A stretch of DNA of 64,000 bases, taken from Mesorhizobium sophorae (GTDB lineage Bacteria; Pseudomonadota; Alphaproteobacteria; Rhizobiales; Rhizobiaceae). Of this stretch, positions 56,503 to 64,000 are shown one piece after another. Each line of letters opens with the position of its first letter. Position 1 is the stretch's first letter. The stretch covers positions 248,001 to 312,000 of the forward strand of contig NZ_NNRI01000015.1 in NCBI RefSeq assembly GCF_002270415.1, in the 5' to 3' direction. Made by a program: the position numbers and the translations under genes. The notes below the pieces were generated by a model. It saw nothing but the letters and a program-made list of their open reading frames with translations. It was not told where the DNA came from and searched no databases.

Positions 56503-59238
56503 TCAACTCCTGAGTCGGTTTTGCAGTGCCTGCCGATCGGCGACGAGCTGGTCCAGGTGGATAGAATGCCCTCCCTGCGCCAATCGCCTAACCAGCTCAC
56601 GCATACCGTCCACGACAAAGACGCCGCAATCATAGCTGTTCTGCTGCTGGGCCATGAGGGGTGACTCCAGGCGGGCGCCCAGCCGTCCTGCGAGCTGTTC
56701 TGCAGGCCGGGCGTTGTATCCTTGCGCGGAGTCGTAGTGATAGGCGACCGGCTTTTGCCGGTCGCTGCGATCAACGAACAGCAGCGACCAATGGCTGCCG
56801 CGTTGATTAGGATCCGAAACATGGGCATTATTCACTGGCAGGAACAGGAAGTCGGCTGTATCGTTACCCTGCCGATTATGGACGATACTGTGGAATGTAC
56901 TTAGCGTGTCGCCCCAGTTCAGCTGAAAGGCTACGAGGGGATCCACGAACCGCGTCCGGGCGGCGAGACTCGGATTGGTCCCCTGCAACTCCTGCGCCAG
57001 GAGCTGGTAATCCGTGAGGATATGCCTGTCGCCCAGCCATTGCGTGTCCCCGAGCACCAGCCCGCGGTCGTGGGACGAGGCTTTCGGATCCAAAGCCCCG
57101 ATCTGAGCATCGGAGGAGGTGGTCGAGAATGCCCGCACAGAATTAACCTCGTCGCGTAATCCGGATGGCGTGGGCCTTGTCAGATCAACCAATGGAAGAC
57201 CGCCGTAGGTGTCTGAGCGGGCCTTGGCAGAGTGCGCTGGCGCAAAGTGAGCATCGTCGCGCAATTCGGATGGCGTGGGCGCATTCAGATCAACGATTGA
57301 TTCAAGACCCCCGTAGGTGTCTGAGCGAGCCTTGGCAGAGTGCGCGAAGTGAGCATCGTCGCGCAATTCGGATGGCGTGGGCGCATTCAGATCAACGATT
57401 GACTCAAGACCCCCGTAGGTGTCTGAGCGAGCCTTGGCAGAGTGCGCGAAGTGAGCATCGTCGCGCAATTCGGATGGCGTGGGCGCATTCAGATCAACGA
57501 TTGACTCAAGACCCCCGTAGGTGTCTGAGCGAGCCTTGGCAGAGTGCGCTGGCGCGAAGTGAGCATCGTCGCGCAATTCGGATGGCGTGGGCGCATTCAG
57601 ATCAACGATTGACTCAAGACCCCCGTAGGTGTCTGAGCGAGCCTTGGCAGAGTGCGCTGGCGCGAAGTGAGCATCGTCGCGCAATTCGGATGGCGTGGGC
57701 GCATTCAGATCAACGATTGACTCAAGACCGCCGTAGGTGTCAGAACGGGCCCTGGCAGAGTGCGCTGGCGCAAAGTGAGCATCGTCGCGCCCCGCGACCT
57801 CACGGAAGACGTCTGAGGGAGCCATGGCAGTTGATGATGACGGGGGTTCTTGCATCGCCTGGCTCCAGAACGCCCGAGCTCCCTCGCTCGGGGTAGCGGG
57901 CAGCGAGGCGAGCTCCTTCAGCGCGCCGGTCTGCCGAGCTGTCTGCGCGGCTGGCAAAGCCGACTGCTCATGTGATTGCAGCCCCAACCCTTGGTTCGCC
58001 TCGACGAGTTTTAAGTAGCTCCCAAGATGCGACAAATCGGGAGCGTGTACTCTGCTTCCAGTCAGTTTGAACGCTTCCACATCGTTCCGCAGCGTTAACT
58101 GCTCATTGTTAGAGCCGTTAAGTCGACCAGCTATGCTCCCCCCCCTGCCCGTTTTTTGAAGCCACTCACTCAGCGCACGAAGACGTGTAGCCCGCTTCTG
58201 GGCAAACTGCCTCTGCGCCGCAGTCGGGTTCCTAAGATCGTTCAAGGCTTGGCCGAGCGCACCATCAATGAGGGGGCCGTCTTCGGGATAAGGAGCCAGG
58301 TGACGGGGCCGCCCAATGCCACGGGGTTCGGATCCGGGCGCTTCGGCTTCTTCACCCCCAGGCAAGAGCCGCGGGAGATTAGCCAGAGCGCATTTAAGGC
58401 GATTCTGAGGGTCTCCCCCCAGGCTTCTGTACTCCGAAATTTCATTGTCTAGCGAACCGCCTCGCAACAGAGAAGCTAGAGGGTCCCTATCGTTTGCTTG
58501 GAGCCACCGAGCAAACACCCTAAATCTGGAAAGACTGTTTTTGATGTCCCCTTTGGCGGCATTGCGCTGCTCGGCGCCTACCCGGAACCTTGCCAAGAGA
58601 TCGGCGTCTTCGGCAGGGAGCTCCCCAATTAGCTGGTCTCGTGAAGGAAGGCTCCCGGGGGCAACCTTGTTCAGCTGCGCAACGACAGCAAAGCGGCCAC
58701 CATCCTTCAGATAGTCCCGCACATCGGCGACAAAAGAAGCATGGCCAGGCGAATCGCGGTCAAACCGGCCGGTTATAGGGCCCCGATTTTCCTGGAACAG
58801 CCAGCCGCTTAAATGGTGCAGATCACCTACCAATCTCTTGACAGTCCTCTCGTGCGTCTGCGCTTCGCGGGCTGCTTTCTTGAAGGTGGAAACAAGCTCC
58901 TTGTCCTCGGCAAAGGGCCCAAAGCGTTCGCGCTTTGCGCCCACGCGGACCTCTTTATTCACCGCAAACTCCGGTTGCTGTCTACCGCTATTGCGCCATG
59001 GACCCGGTCCTTGCGCCGCCTCCGGGCCACTGAACGGGTTATCCCGCAAGCCCGCGCTCTGGATCCCTCCACCGCCCTCCTCAGACGAAGGGGGCTGTAA
59101 CTGGCTCAGCTGCTGCTCAAAGCTCGCTTGCCGGCTCGAGTCGTCCGCCTGTTGCCCAACCGGCATCTCGGTATTCTGCTGCGCGAAGCCTGATGCAAAC
59201 GGATTCAACTGCCGAGGATTGAACTGCGAACCATCCAT
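56503..59238 (-). CDS. Repeat-bearing C48 (Ulp1/SUMO-protease-like) type III effector
   Basis: The 911-residue protein resembles NopD of rhizobia and XopD of Xanthomonas. Residues 1-110 are Gln/Ser/Pro-rich without a Sec signal, as in type III effectors. About 115-430 is an Arg-rich helical region with two related blocks (LKKLVGDLHHLSGWLF-like). Residues 484-694 are six tandem 34-36-residue repeats. The C-terminal C48 domain keeps the catalytic set: His816 (SHWSLL), Asp836 (YHYDSA), Gln866 and Cys871 (QQNSYDCGVF). It should deconjugate SUMO in host nuclei. ATG 59238 follows GGAGAGCGGT. A tts-box candidate lies 136-160 bp upstream. Assignment as an effector is inference from domain, motif and context. 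Confidence 0.85.
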   Translation of the reverse strand: MDGSQFNPRQLNPFASGFAQQNTEMPVGQQADDSSRQASFEQQLSQLQPPSSEEGGGGIQSAGLRDNPFSGPEAAQGPGPWRNSGRQQPEFAVNKEVRVGAKRERFGPFAEDKELVSTFKKAAREAQTHERTVKRLVGDLHHLSGWLFQENRGPITGRFDRDSPGHASFVADVRDYLKDGGRFAVVAQLNKVAPGSLPSRDQLIGELPAEDADLLARFRVGAEQRNAAKGDIKNSLSRFRVFARWLQANDRDPLASLLRGGSLDNEISEYRSLGGDPQNRLKCALANLPRLLPGGEEAEAPGSEPRGIGRPRHLAPYPEDGPLIDGALGQALNDLRNPTAAQRQFAQKRATRLRALSEWLQKTGRGGSIAGRLNGSNNEQLTLRNDVEAFKLTGSRVHAPDLSHLGSYLKLVEANQGLGLQSHEQSALPAAQTARQTGALKELASLPATPSEGARAFWSQAMQEPPSSSTAMAPSDVFREVAGRDDAHFAPAHSARARSDTYGGLESIVDLNAPTPSELRDDAHFAPAHSAKARSDTYGGLESIVDLNAPTPSELRDDAHFAPAHSAKARSDTYGGLESIVDLNAPTPSELRDDAHFAHSAKARSDTYGGLESIVDLNAPTPSELRDDAHFAHSAKARSDTYGGLESIVDLNAPTPSELRDDAHFAPAHSAKARSDTYGGLPLVDLTRPTPSGLRDEVNSVRAFSTTSSDAQIGALDPKASSHDRGLVLGDTQWLGDRHILTDYQLLAQELQGTNPSLAARTRFVDPLVAFQLNWGDTLSTFHSIVHNRQGNDTADFLFLPVNNAHVSDPNQRGSHWSLLFVDRSDRQKPVAYHYDSAQGYNARPAEQLAGRLGARLESPLMAQQQNSYDCGVFVVDGMRELVRRLAQGGHSIHLDQLVADRQALQNRLRS
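57157..57789 (-). repeat. Six in-frame 102-108 bp tandem repeats in the C48 effector
   Basis: The units encode 36, 36, 36, 34, 34 and 35 residues (211 in all). Each opens RDDAHFA, and the middle SDTYGGL is constant. Five carry ESIVDLNAPTPSEL; the last has the variant LVDLTRPTPSGL. The two 34-residue units lack two residues (AP) after HFA. A decayed seventh unit (RDEVNSVRAF) follows. Nucleotide copies are almost identical, pointing to recent amplification. Confidence 0.95.
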
Positions 59239-59373
59239 ACCGCTCTCCATTTGAAAATGAAATATGGGCTGCTCGCAAGTCTGCGCAGAGAGCCACCAAT
59301 TCGACCATACATAACGATTCTCACTCCTGAGAGGCTCATTGAGTGCGGTCTGGTAAGCCCTGCAGCAACGATA

Positions 59374-59401
59374 CGCAGCCTAGCTGACTTTGACCTGACG
59401 T
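59374..59401 (-). promoter_or_regulatory. tts-box candidate upstream of the C48 effector
   Basis: On the minus strand the site reads GTCAG, then 9 bases, then AGCTA, within CGTCAGGTCAAAGTCAGCTA. The rhizobial tts box consensus is GTCAG, 9 bases (usually a TT-TCG pattern) and AGCT. The half-sites and spacing match; the centre does not. It lies about 135-160 bp ahead of the effector start on the correct strand, so TtsI may activate the gene in response to plant flavonoids. Confidence 0.6.
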
Positions 59402-59951
59402 AGGCGTTCTGTGAATTCGAAGAGAACCCTTGAGGCCTAGGCGCCGGCCGCGACCGGTGCCTCTTTCCCGTGGCCGGCCTCGAAAAGCCTGGCGCTGAAG
59501 TTTGTGGGGGACCACCTCTGGGACCCGGCCGGACACGAAACCGATCCCCAGCACGGCATGCCGGTTGAGGTCGCGGCCGCGCTGCGCGAAAGCGAGATGC
59601 AGCGGATACCGGACCGCGTGCGCCGTCTATAGTGAAACGACGTCTCGCAAGCCTGGGGACCTTGCATCGGGAGAACGGGTAGGAGGGTCCGTTCGCCTCG
59701 CCTAACCTGCGGTCGGTGCTGCGGCTGGGGTCGCCGATAAGCGCGTGCCGCTGGTCGCGTCGGGCGATTTGCGTCGCGGCGCGAACCAGCGACGCCGATG
59801 CTCTATTTGCCGGGTACCAGAGGAGATGCGCAATCTGGCCAAGCGTGTCGAATTGCTCTTCACCGCGGTCGGACGCACTTCGACACTGCGTTCGAAAGTG
59901 GCGCGACACCGAGGTTGACAATCTTGAGGCAAAACAGTTCCAAGTAACGTC
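59402..59951. other. No supported gene between tts box and pRiA4b-type gene
   Basis: About 550 bp without a credible gene. A 238-residue minus-strand frame (59205-59921) overlaps the tts box and the effector start and has no domain. Degraded mobile DNA is likely. Confidence 0.4.
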
Positions 59952-60593
59952 ATGCTTTTCCAGGAACCCAATGCGCTACAAATCAGGATCGAGCTCGCCG
60001 GCATCGAGCCGGCGGTTTGGCGACGCGTGGTCGTTCCGTGGAACTGGCATCTTGGACAATTGCATCTCGTCATCCAGGCCGCCTTCAACTGGTGGAACTA
60101 CCACCTGCATGAGTTTCGGGTTGGCGGTTTGTCCTATGGCGATCCCGAACAGCTTGGCGAGATGGAATATGAAGGCGGATCCCGTTCCTTCGATGAAAAT
60201 GAGGTCCGGCTTCTTGATTTCGAGCACCATCCAGGCCTCTCATTCATCTATCTCTACGACTTCGGCGATCACTGGGAGCATCTAGTCACCATCGAGAAAT
60301 TCCTCACCCTCGATCCGATTCCGAGGACAGCGGCTTGCATCGACGGCGCCCACGCCAGGCCACCGGAAGATGTCGGCGGCATCGGCGGTTTTGAGAGTTT
60401 CCTGGCCATCATGGCCGACCGGGAAGATCCCGAGCATCGCGACATGAGGCGGTGGTGCGGTGGCCATTTCGATCCTCAATGGTTCGATCTGACGGTCGCC
60501 GACAAGGACGTCAGGAACGCGCTCAAGCCGAACGTCCGGCGACGCCTTCACCAGCCAAAATCCAAACGTAGGGCCGGCGAGCGCGACCGGTAA
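59952..60593 (+). CDS. Plasmid pRiA4b ORF-3 family protein
   Basis: The 213-residue protein fits the pRiA4b ORF-3 family: LQIRIELAGIEPAVWRRVVVPWNWHLGQLHLVIQAAFNWWNYHLHEFRV, then SFIYLYDFGDHWEHLVTIEK and the PPEDVGGIGGFESFL block. Family members occur on rhizobial plasmids and islands and as passengers of some insertion sequences; the biochemical role is unknown. The basic tail (QPKSKRRAGERDR) may bind nucleic acid. Ribosome binding site is weak. It is an orphan in this zone. Confidence 0.87.
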   Translation: MLFQEPNALQIRIELAGIEPAVWRRVVVPWNWHLGQLHLVIQAAFNWWNYHLHEFRVGGLSYGDPEQLGEMEYEGGSRSFDENEVRLLDFEHHPGLSFIYLYDFGDHWEHLVTIEKFLTLDPIPRTAACIDGAHARPPEDVGGIGGFESFLAIMADREDPEHRDMRRWCGGHFDPQWFDLTVADKDVRNALKPNVRRRLHQPKSKRRAGERDR

Positions 60594-60895
60594 GTTGAGA
60601 AAGCCCGGTCTGCTTGGGAGGAGTTCAGCCCATCGAGCAGCCGACATTTCCGCCTGCTCGACTCGACAATGGGCACGAGCGAGGCTCGCCGCGAACGGGA
60701 TTGATATGGACGAAAGGTCCCTGGCATAGACCCTCCTGCACAATGTCCTCGGCCTCCGCGGACAAGCTGTATGTCGCCGGAAGCGGGCGGCGGGCAATGT
60801 CGCCTAAACAAATATAGGCTCCGGATCGAAACCCGGTCGAACATTGGACAGGCTTGCCGGGAAAGCTTCCCGAACATTTTTTTCGGGGGTGGCGA
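60594..60895. other. Gene-free gap
   Basis: Nothing supportable. A minus-strand stretch containing AEAEDIVQEG vaguely recalls sigma-factor region 2, but no frame sustains it. Confidence 0.35.
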
Positions 60896-61340
60896 CTATT
60901 GTAGCGCTGCCGCCAATGGCTTGTCTGCACCTTGCGGCTGGTCTGCAGCCCGCGCGGGCGCGGTTGCAGCCAGCAGGTCGGTCTGCGTGATCAGGCCGAG
61001 GATGCGCCTGTCGTCATCGACGATGATGGCGGCGTGGCTGCGACCGTCGGTGAGCACCGGCAGCAGGCTCATCGCGGGTGCGCTTGCCGTAGCGGTCGCC
61101 GCCGGCGACGTCACGCTCATTACAGCGTCCGCCGCTCGTGCCAGCTCCCTGAGCCCGCCCGGCGCCGACCAGCCTCGCTTCCAGATCGACGACCGGTAGC
61201 GACCGGATGTTGTAATCAAGCAGCAAATACCGCGCCTGGTCACATCGCGCGACATGATGTCCTCGCACAGCAAGGTCCGGTGTGAGCGCACCGTCGCCTG
61301 CAACTCGACCTGCCGCAGCAGCCGCTCGAGATCGTCGCGC
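60896..61340 (-). pseudogene. CBS-domain protein remnant with frameshifts
   Basis: Three successive frames together spell a CBS pair: VRSHRTLLCEDIMSRDVTR in one frame, then DQARYLLLDYNIRSLPVVDL in the next, then LRELARAADAVMSVTS and LPVLTDGRSHAAIIVDDDRR with ILGLITQTDLLAA back in the first. Two compensating frameshifts therefore break the gene. Such pairs form the C-terminus of rhizobial HPP-family membrane proteins; the membrane part is absent. Confidence 0.7.
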
Positions 61341-61649
61341 CGGCAAGGATGGGGACAAAAAGGTGGAAGGCCATGGGATGCCTGAAAACCTCAGACTTGA
61401 TGTGGAACGCGTCAGTCAGGCGCGATTGCCTGCAATCCCGCCATACCGTTGAATTGGGAATCCAACCGGATCCAAGAACCCGCAGCTTCGGGAAAATAAT
61501 ATTTCGCGATGCCGCCAAACGGATCGGTGCGGTTCGGCTCGGCCGAACCGGTCTTTACAGCAGGTTACGCGGGTTTTCGGATCGGTTTGGCAAGCAGCCC
61601 GCTTCATGCGGCGGCGGCCGCGGCGAGGCCGCACGCCAAATCGGCCTAG
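61341..61649. other. Gene-free gap left of the IS481 element
   Basis: No gene or recognisable remnant is supported in this stretch between the broken CBS gene and the insertion sequence. Confidence 0.35.
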
Positions 61650-62606
61650 CTAGCTGTGGAGCCTCAACAGGTTGTCCTCGGTTAGGGCGAGGCGACTGAT
61701 GGGTGGTTTGGACTTTAGGCTGCCGTGTGGGCGATGCCAATTGTATCTGTGCAGCCAGACAGGCAGTTCGGCGGCGCGGTGATCTGAAGTCGGATAGGCG
61801 ATGGCATAGGCCCATTCGCGCAGCGCCGTCTGGATGAAGCGCTCGGCCTTGCCATTGGTCTTGGGCGTGTAAGGCCTTGTCCTGACATGCTTGAGGCCGA
61901 GATCGCGGCAGGCCTTGGCGAAGGCCTTCGATCTATAGCAGGAGCCGTTGTCGGTCATGACGCGGGCTATCGCGACGCCGAGGCTGGCGTAATAGGCGAC
62001 CGCCGCCTTGAGGAAGGCGATAGCGCTTTCTTTTTTCTCGTCGGGCAGGATCTGCGAGAAGGCGATGCGGGAGGCGTCGTCGATGCAGACATGGACGAAC
62101 TCCCAACTGCTGCCGCGCGAGCTGGCATTGCCGGTGCGCTTGCCGGTAATGCGATGACCGATGCGCTCGAAACGACCGAGCTTCTTGATGTCGATGTGGA
62201 TCATCTCGCCGGGATGCTCGCGCTCGTAGCGTCGGATCGGCTCGGCCGGTTCGATATCCCTGAGCCGCGACAGTCCGGCACGCTTGAGAACGCGGCTAAC
62301 GGTGGCGGGCGAGACGCCGACCTGGTGGGCGATGTGCTTGCCGGTCCAACGTTGCCGCCGCAGCGCCATGATGCGCTCGGCGATCAACGCAGCGGTGGCC
62401 CGTGGCATATGGGCGGGTCGCGAAGAACGGTCGATCATGCCGACCCGCCCTTCGGCCTTATAGCGCTCGACCCAGCGCGCCACGATCTTGGCCGACACGC
62501 CGTAGACGCGCGCCGCATGAGCTTTGGAGAAAGCGCATTCTATCACCGAAAGCGCCATCTCCTCTCGACGCAGCGGCGTGAGACGGGCATTCTTGTGGAT
62601 GTTCAT
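61650..62606 (-). CDS. IS481-family transposase
   Basis: The 318-residue transposase starts MNIHKNARLTPLRREEMALS. An N-terminal helix-turn-helix (AHAARVYGVSAKIVARWVERY) and a second one (HQVGVSPATVSRVLKRAGL) precede the rve DDE core: Asp in EMIHIDIKKL, Asp in RVMTDNGSCYRS, Glu in NGKAERFIQTAL. The frame is complete and could be active. Its stop codon TAG is supplied by the CTAG at the element edge. ATG 62606 is chosen by family start; it differs from the remnant at 1533-1704. Confidence 0.92.
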   Translation of the reverse strand: MNIHKNARLTPLRREEMALSVIECAFSKAHAARVYGVSAKIVARWVERYKAEGRVGMIDRSSRPAHMPRATAALIAERIMALRRQRWTGKHIAHQVGVSPATVSRVLKRAGLSRLRDIEPAEPIRRYEREHPGEMIHIDIKKLGRFERIGHRITGKRTGNASSRGSSWEFVHVCIDDASRIAFSQILPDEKKESAIAFLKAAVAYYASLGVAIARVMTDNGSCYRSKAFAKACRDLGLKHVRTRPYTPKTNGKAERFIQTALREWAYAIAYPTSDHRAAELPVWLHRYNWHRPHGSLKSKPPISRLALTEDNLLRLHS

Positions 62607-62694
62607 TCGGACCCTCCGATGTGTGCTGAAGCCTGGTAACTCCAGTCTCCTCGGTCCGGTCCGAATGGACAACCTCCTGAAAGCTCACAGCTAG
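61650..62694 (-). mobile_element. IS481-family insertion sequence, apparently intact
   Basis: Imperfect inverted ends match: left CTAGCTGTGGAGCCTCAACA followed by GGTTGTCC; right, reverse-complemented, CTAGCTGTGAGCTTTCAGGA followed by GGTTGTCC. The outer CTAG could be part of the repeats or a 4-bp target duplication, which would put the element at 61654-62690 (1037 bp). It holds one transposase gene. Confidence 0.75.
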
Positions 62695-62819
62695 CGCCTG
62701 GGGCAGATGGAACCATCGGGCTTGTTGCCAGGCAGGCTTGTCGTCACCTTCACATTTGCGATACGAAATTGTGCATTGCAATATCGGCGGCCCGTGGGTA
62801 TCATCTTGCTGTCGGCCAT

Positions 62820-63165
62820 CTACTCCTCCCAGATGGATGCCGATACTGAATGCGGTGCACCTCCTCCCGCGCCGTATTCGAAAATCGAGCCCGCTGCCAC
62901 CTCCTCCCGGCAGCGGGCTTTTCTTTTGTATGAAGGTAGTTTCGGCCAAGGCCGATCTATCGCCGCCTGGACCAGGCGAATGCTCCGAACCTCCAGGCCG
63001 TTCTTGCCTTGCCCGTATTGGAAAGACACTTTCTGCCCCTCCATCAGCACGCTTAGCCCTGAGCGGATCAGCGCAGTAGCGCGAACGAAGGCGTCCTTTT
63101 CACCGTTCTCGGGAGCAATGAAGCCGAAGCCCTTTTCGGGAATAAACCACTTGACCGCTCCGCTC
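62820..63165 (-). pseudogene. Cold-shock-domain fragment without start
   Basis: The minus strand encodes GAVKWFIPEKGFGFIAPENG, EKDAFVRATALIRSGLSVL and MEGQKVSFQYGQGKNGLEVR, a cold-shock domain with RNP1 changed from KGFGFI context as expected. No start codon precedes GAVKWF in frame, so the 5' end has been lost, probably with a first domain. The frame reads 75 residues past the domain through a terminator hairpin, so the native stop is also gone. Confidence 0.7.
62889..62918 (+). terminator. Strong hairpin with T-run
   Basis: Ten-base arms GCCCGCTGCC and GGCAGCGGGC surround a 10-nt loop; on the plus strand TTTTCTTTT follows. It lies inside the open tail of the cold-shock fragment on the other strand. 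Confidence 0.65.
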
Positions 63166-63464
63166 CATAGGTGAGATCGAGGCCAGCTTGCAGGGCGCCA
63201 AAGGCGATCTCAGCGTGGTTGTCCGCTTCGATGGTGATAGTGGCGGGATCGACAAGGTCGTTGCCGAGACCATCGTCTGCGACAGGTTCGAGGGCAGGGT
63301 GAAGTGTATCCGAAAGCCGCCCGTTCTTCCCCCTTAAAGGCGTTTGCGACAGATCCAGCCGATCTGCGTCGGTCACGTCCTGGTACCGCGGCGGCTATTC
63401 TTGTCCGATTCTCTGCCGGCGAGAGCCGCTCCAAACAACTTGATCAGCCCAATCATCGAGTTCG

Positions 63465-64000
63465 CTAAGGGCCAGCAGACTGGTCTCGCGGAGGCGGCTG
63501 AGCCATGAGCCGCTCCTGAAGTGCCCGCCGATCGGCGACGAGATTGTCGAGGTGCAGCGACTCGCGGCGTGGCCGCGGTTCTTGGGCCAACCGTCGAGCC
63601 AGCTCCCGCGTGGCATCCAGCACAAAGACGCCGCAATCAAAACTGTTCCGCTGCCGGGCCATGCCCATTGGTTGCAGGCTGCTGGCGCCCAGCCGTTCTG
63701 CGAGCTCTGTTGCAATGGTGTGGTGGAGCGGGCGGAGGGAGTCGTAGTGATAGGCGACCGGCCTTTCCTGATTGCGGCGATCAACCAGCAGCAGCGACCA
63801 ATGGTCGCCTTCGCGAATAGCACTGGCATTGTTCACTAGCAGGAACAGGCAGTCGGCTGTATCGTTACCATTCCGATCATGGACAATGCGATGGAATGCG
63901 CGTAGCGCGTCGCTATCGGCGCCGTGGTTAAGCTGAAAGGCTATCAGAGGATCCACGAACCGCGTCCGGGCGGCGAGATCCGGATTAGTCCCACGCAACT
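63465..64000 (-). CDS. Second C48 (Ulp1-like) protease gene, cut by window edge
   Basis: The C-terminal 178 residues of a second Ulp1-like protein are present; the N-terminus lies beyond position 64000. It aligns with the end of the effector at 56503: NPDLAARTRFVDPLIAFQLN, then NDTADCLFLLVNNA. Catalytic residues remain as His in DHWSLLLVD, Asp in YHYDSL, Gln and Cys in ARQRNSFDCGVFVLD. It differs enough (IREG insert, PRPRRESLHL tail) to be an older paralogue. Whether it has DLN repeats cannot be seen. Confidence 0.85.
   Translation of the reverse strand, partial: LRGTNPDLAARTRFVDPLIAFQLNHGADSDALRAFHRIVHDRNGNDTADCLFLLVNNASAIREGDHWSLLLVDRRNQERPVAYHYDSLRPLHHTIATELAERLGASSLQPMGMARQRNSFDCGVFVLDATRELARRLAQEPRPRRESLHLDNLVADRRALQERLMAQPPPRDQSAGP

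Noticed and set aside
57157..57789. Regular direct repeats suggesting a CRISPR array
   Set aside because: Units are 102-108 bp, multiples of three, contiguous without spacers and in frame within a protein; no cas genes nearby.
57165..57896. Plus-strand 243-residue frame across the repeats
   Set aside because: It is the antisense shadow of the effector repeats; no ribosome binding site or domain.
59205..59921. 238-residue minus-strand frame
   Set aside because: Overlaps the effector start and the tts-box candidate; arginine-rich, no ribosome binding site, no domain.
60625..60930. Possible sigma-factor region 2 fragment (AEAEDIVQEG)
   Set aside because: Match covers only about ten residues and no other frame continues it.
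63068..63376. 102-residue minus-strand frame starting at GTG 63376
   Set aside because: Its second half is out of frame over the cold-shock domain; the first half has no recognisable family and a poor ribosome binding site.

Overview
The window looks like a chromosomal segment of a Mesorhizobium-type alphaproteobacterium (high GC, rhizobial gene order murA / DUF2948 / hisD / UPF0262 / phosphatase / infA / maf / yacG, and a tRNA-Phe carrying a symbiosis-island-type integrase). The genus is an inference from gene content and synteny; no database search was possible.

Positions 1 to about 36.9 kb are core or ordinary accessory chromosome. 0-13 kb holds mixed metabolic and signalling genes: an SDR oxidoreductase, a GntR regulator divergent from an amidase and an FMN-dependent hydroxy-acid dehydrogenase, a GNAT / methyltransferase / ketopantoate-reductase-like run, a class III adenylate cyclase with TPRs, a GYD protein, and a large BTAD / alpha-beta hydrolase / cyclase-homology fusion. 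13.4-19.3 kb is housekeeping: tRNA-Thr, murA, hisD, a LMW-phosphatase-like gene, infA, maf, yacG. 19.3-29.4 kb is an alpha-galactoside utilisation cluster resembling agp/mel of Sinorhizobium: two GH4 glycosidases, a peptide-type ABC transporter and a divergent AraC activator. 29.4-36.6 kb is a second carbohydrate ABC cluster (MalEFGK type) with a Gfo/Idh-aldo/keto reductase fusion and a divergent AraC regulator.

At 36,920-36,995 a tRNA-Phe is followed by a P4-type tyrosine integrase (IntS-like). From here to the right edge the window is the left part of an integrative and conjugative element, most likely a symbiosis ICE; its other end is not seen. Immediately inside the integrase lies a compact defence-like island: a RelA/SpoT synthetase-domain protein translationally coupled to a YejK/NdpA-like protein, and a divergent protein joining an AbiJ-like N-terminal region to a PD-(D/E)xK nuclease domain. 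Then comes a complete trb mating-pair operon in the order copG-trbBCDEJLFGI-DUF2274, with traG upstream of it. The rest is an insertion-sequence-rich zone with two Ulp1/C48 (SUMO-protease-like) genes of the NopD/XopD type. One of these carries six tandem 34-36-residue repeats, five of them with a DLN-x-P-x-P core, and has a good tts-box candidate upstream, which points to TtsI-controlled type III secretion into a legume host. The second is cut by the right edge. Broken genes and IS remnants (IS481, IS630, IS1380, IS110, a CBS-domain gene, a cold-shock gene) mark the zone as recombinationally worn.

The least familiar parts are the RelA-SpoT / YejK-like / nuclease module (38.6-41.3 kb), the repeat-bearing C48 effector, and two unusual fusion proteins (10.5-12.7 kb and 29.4-31.4 kb).
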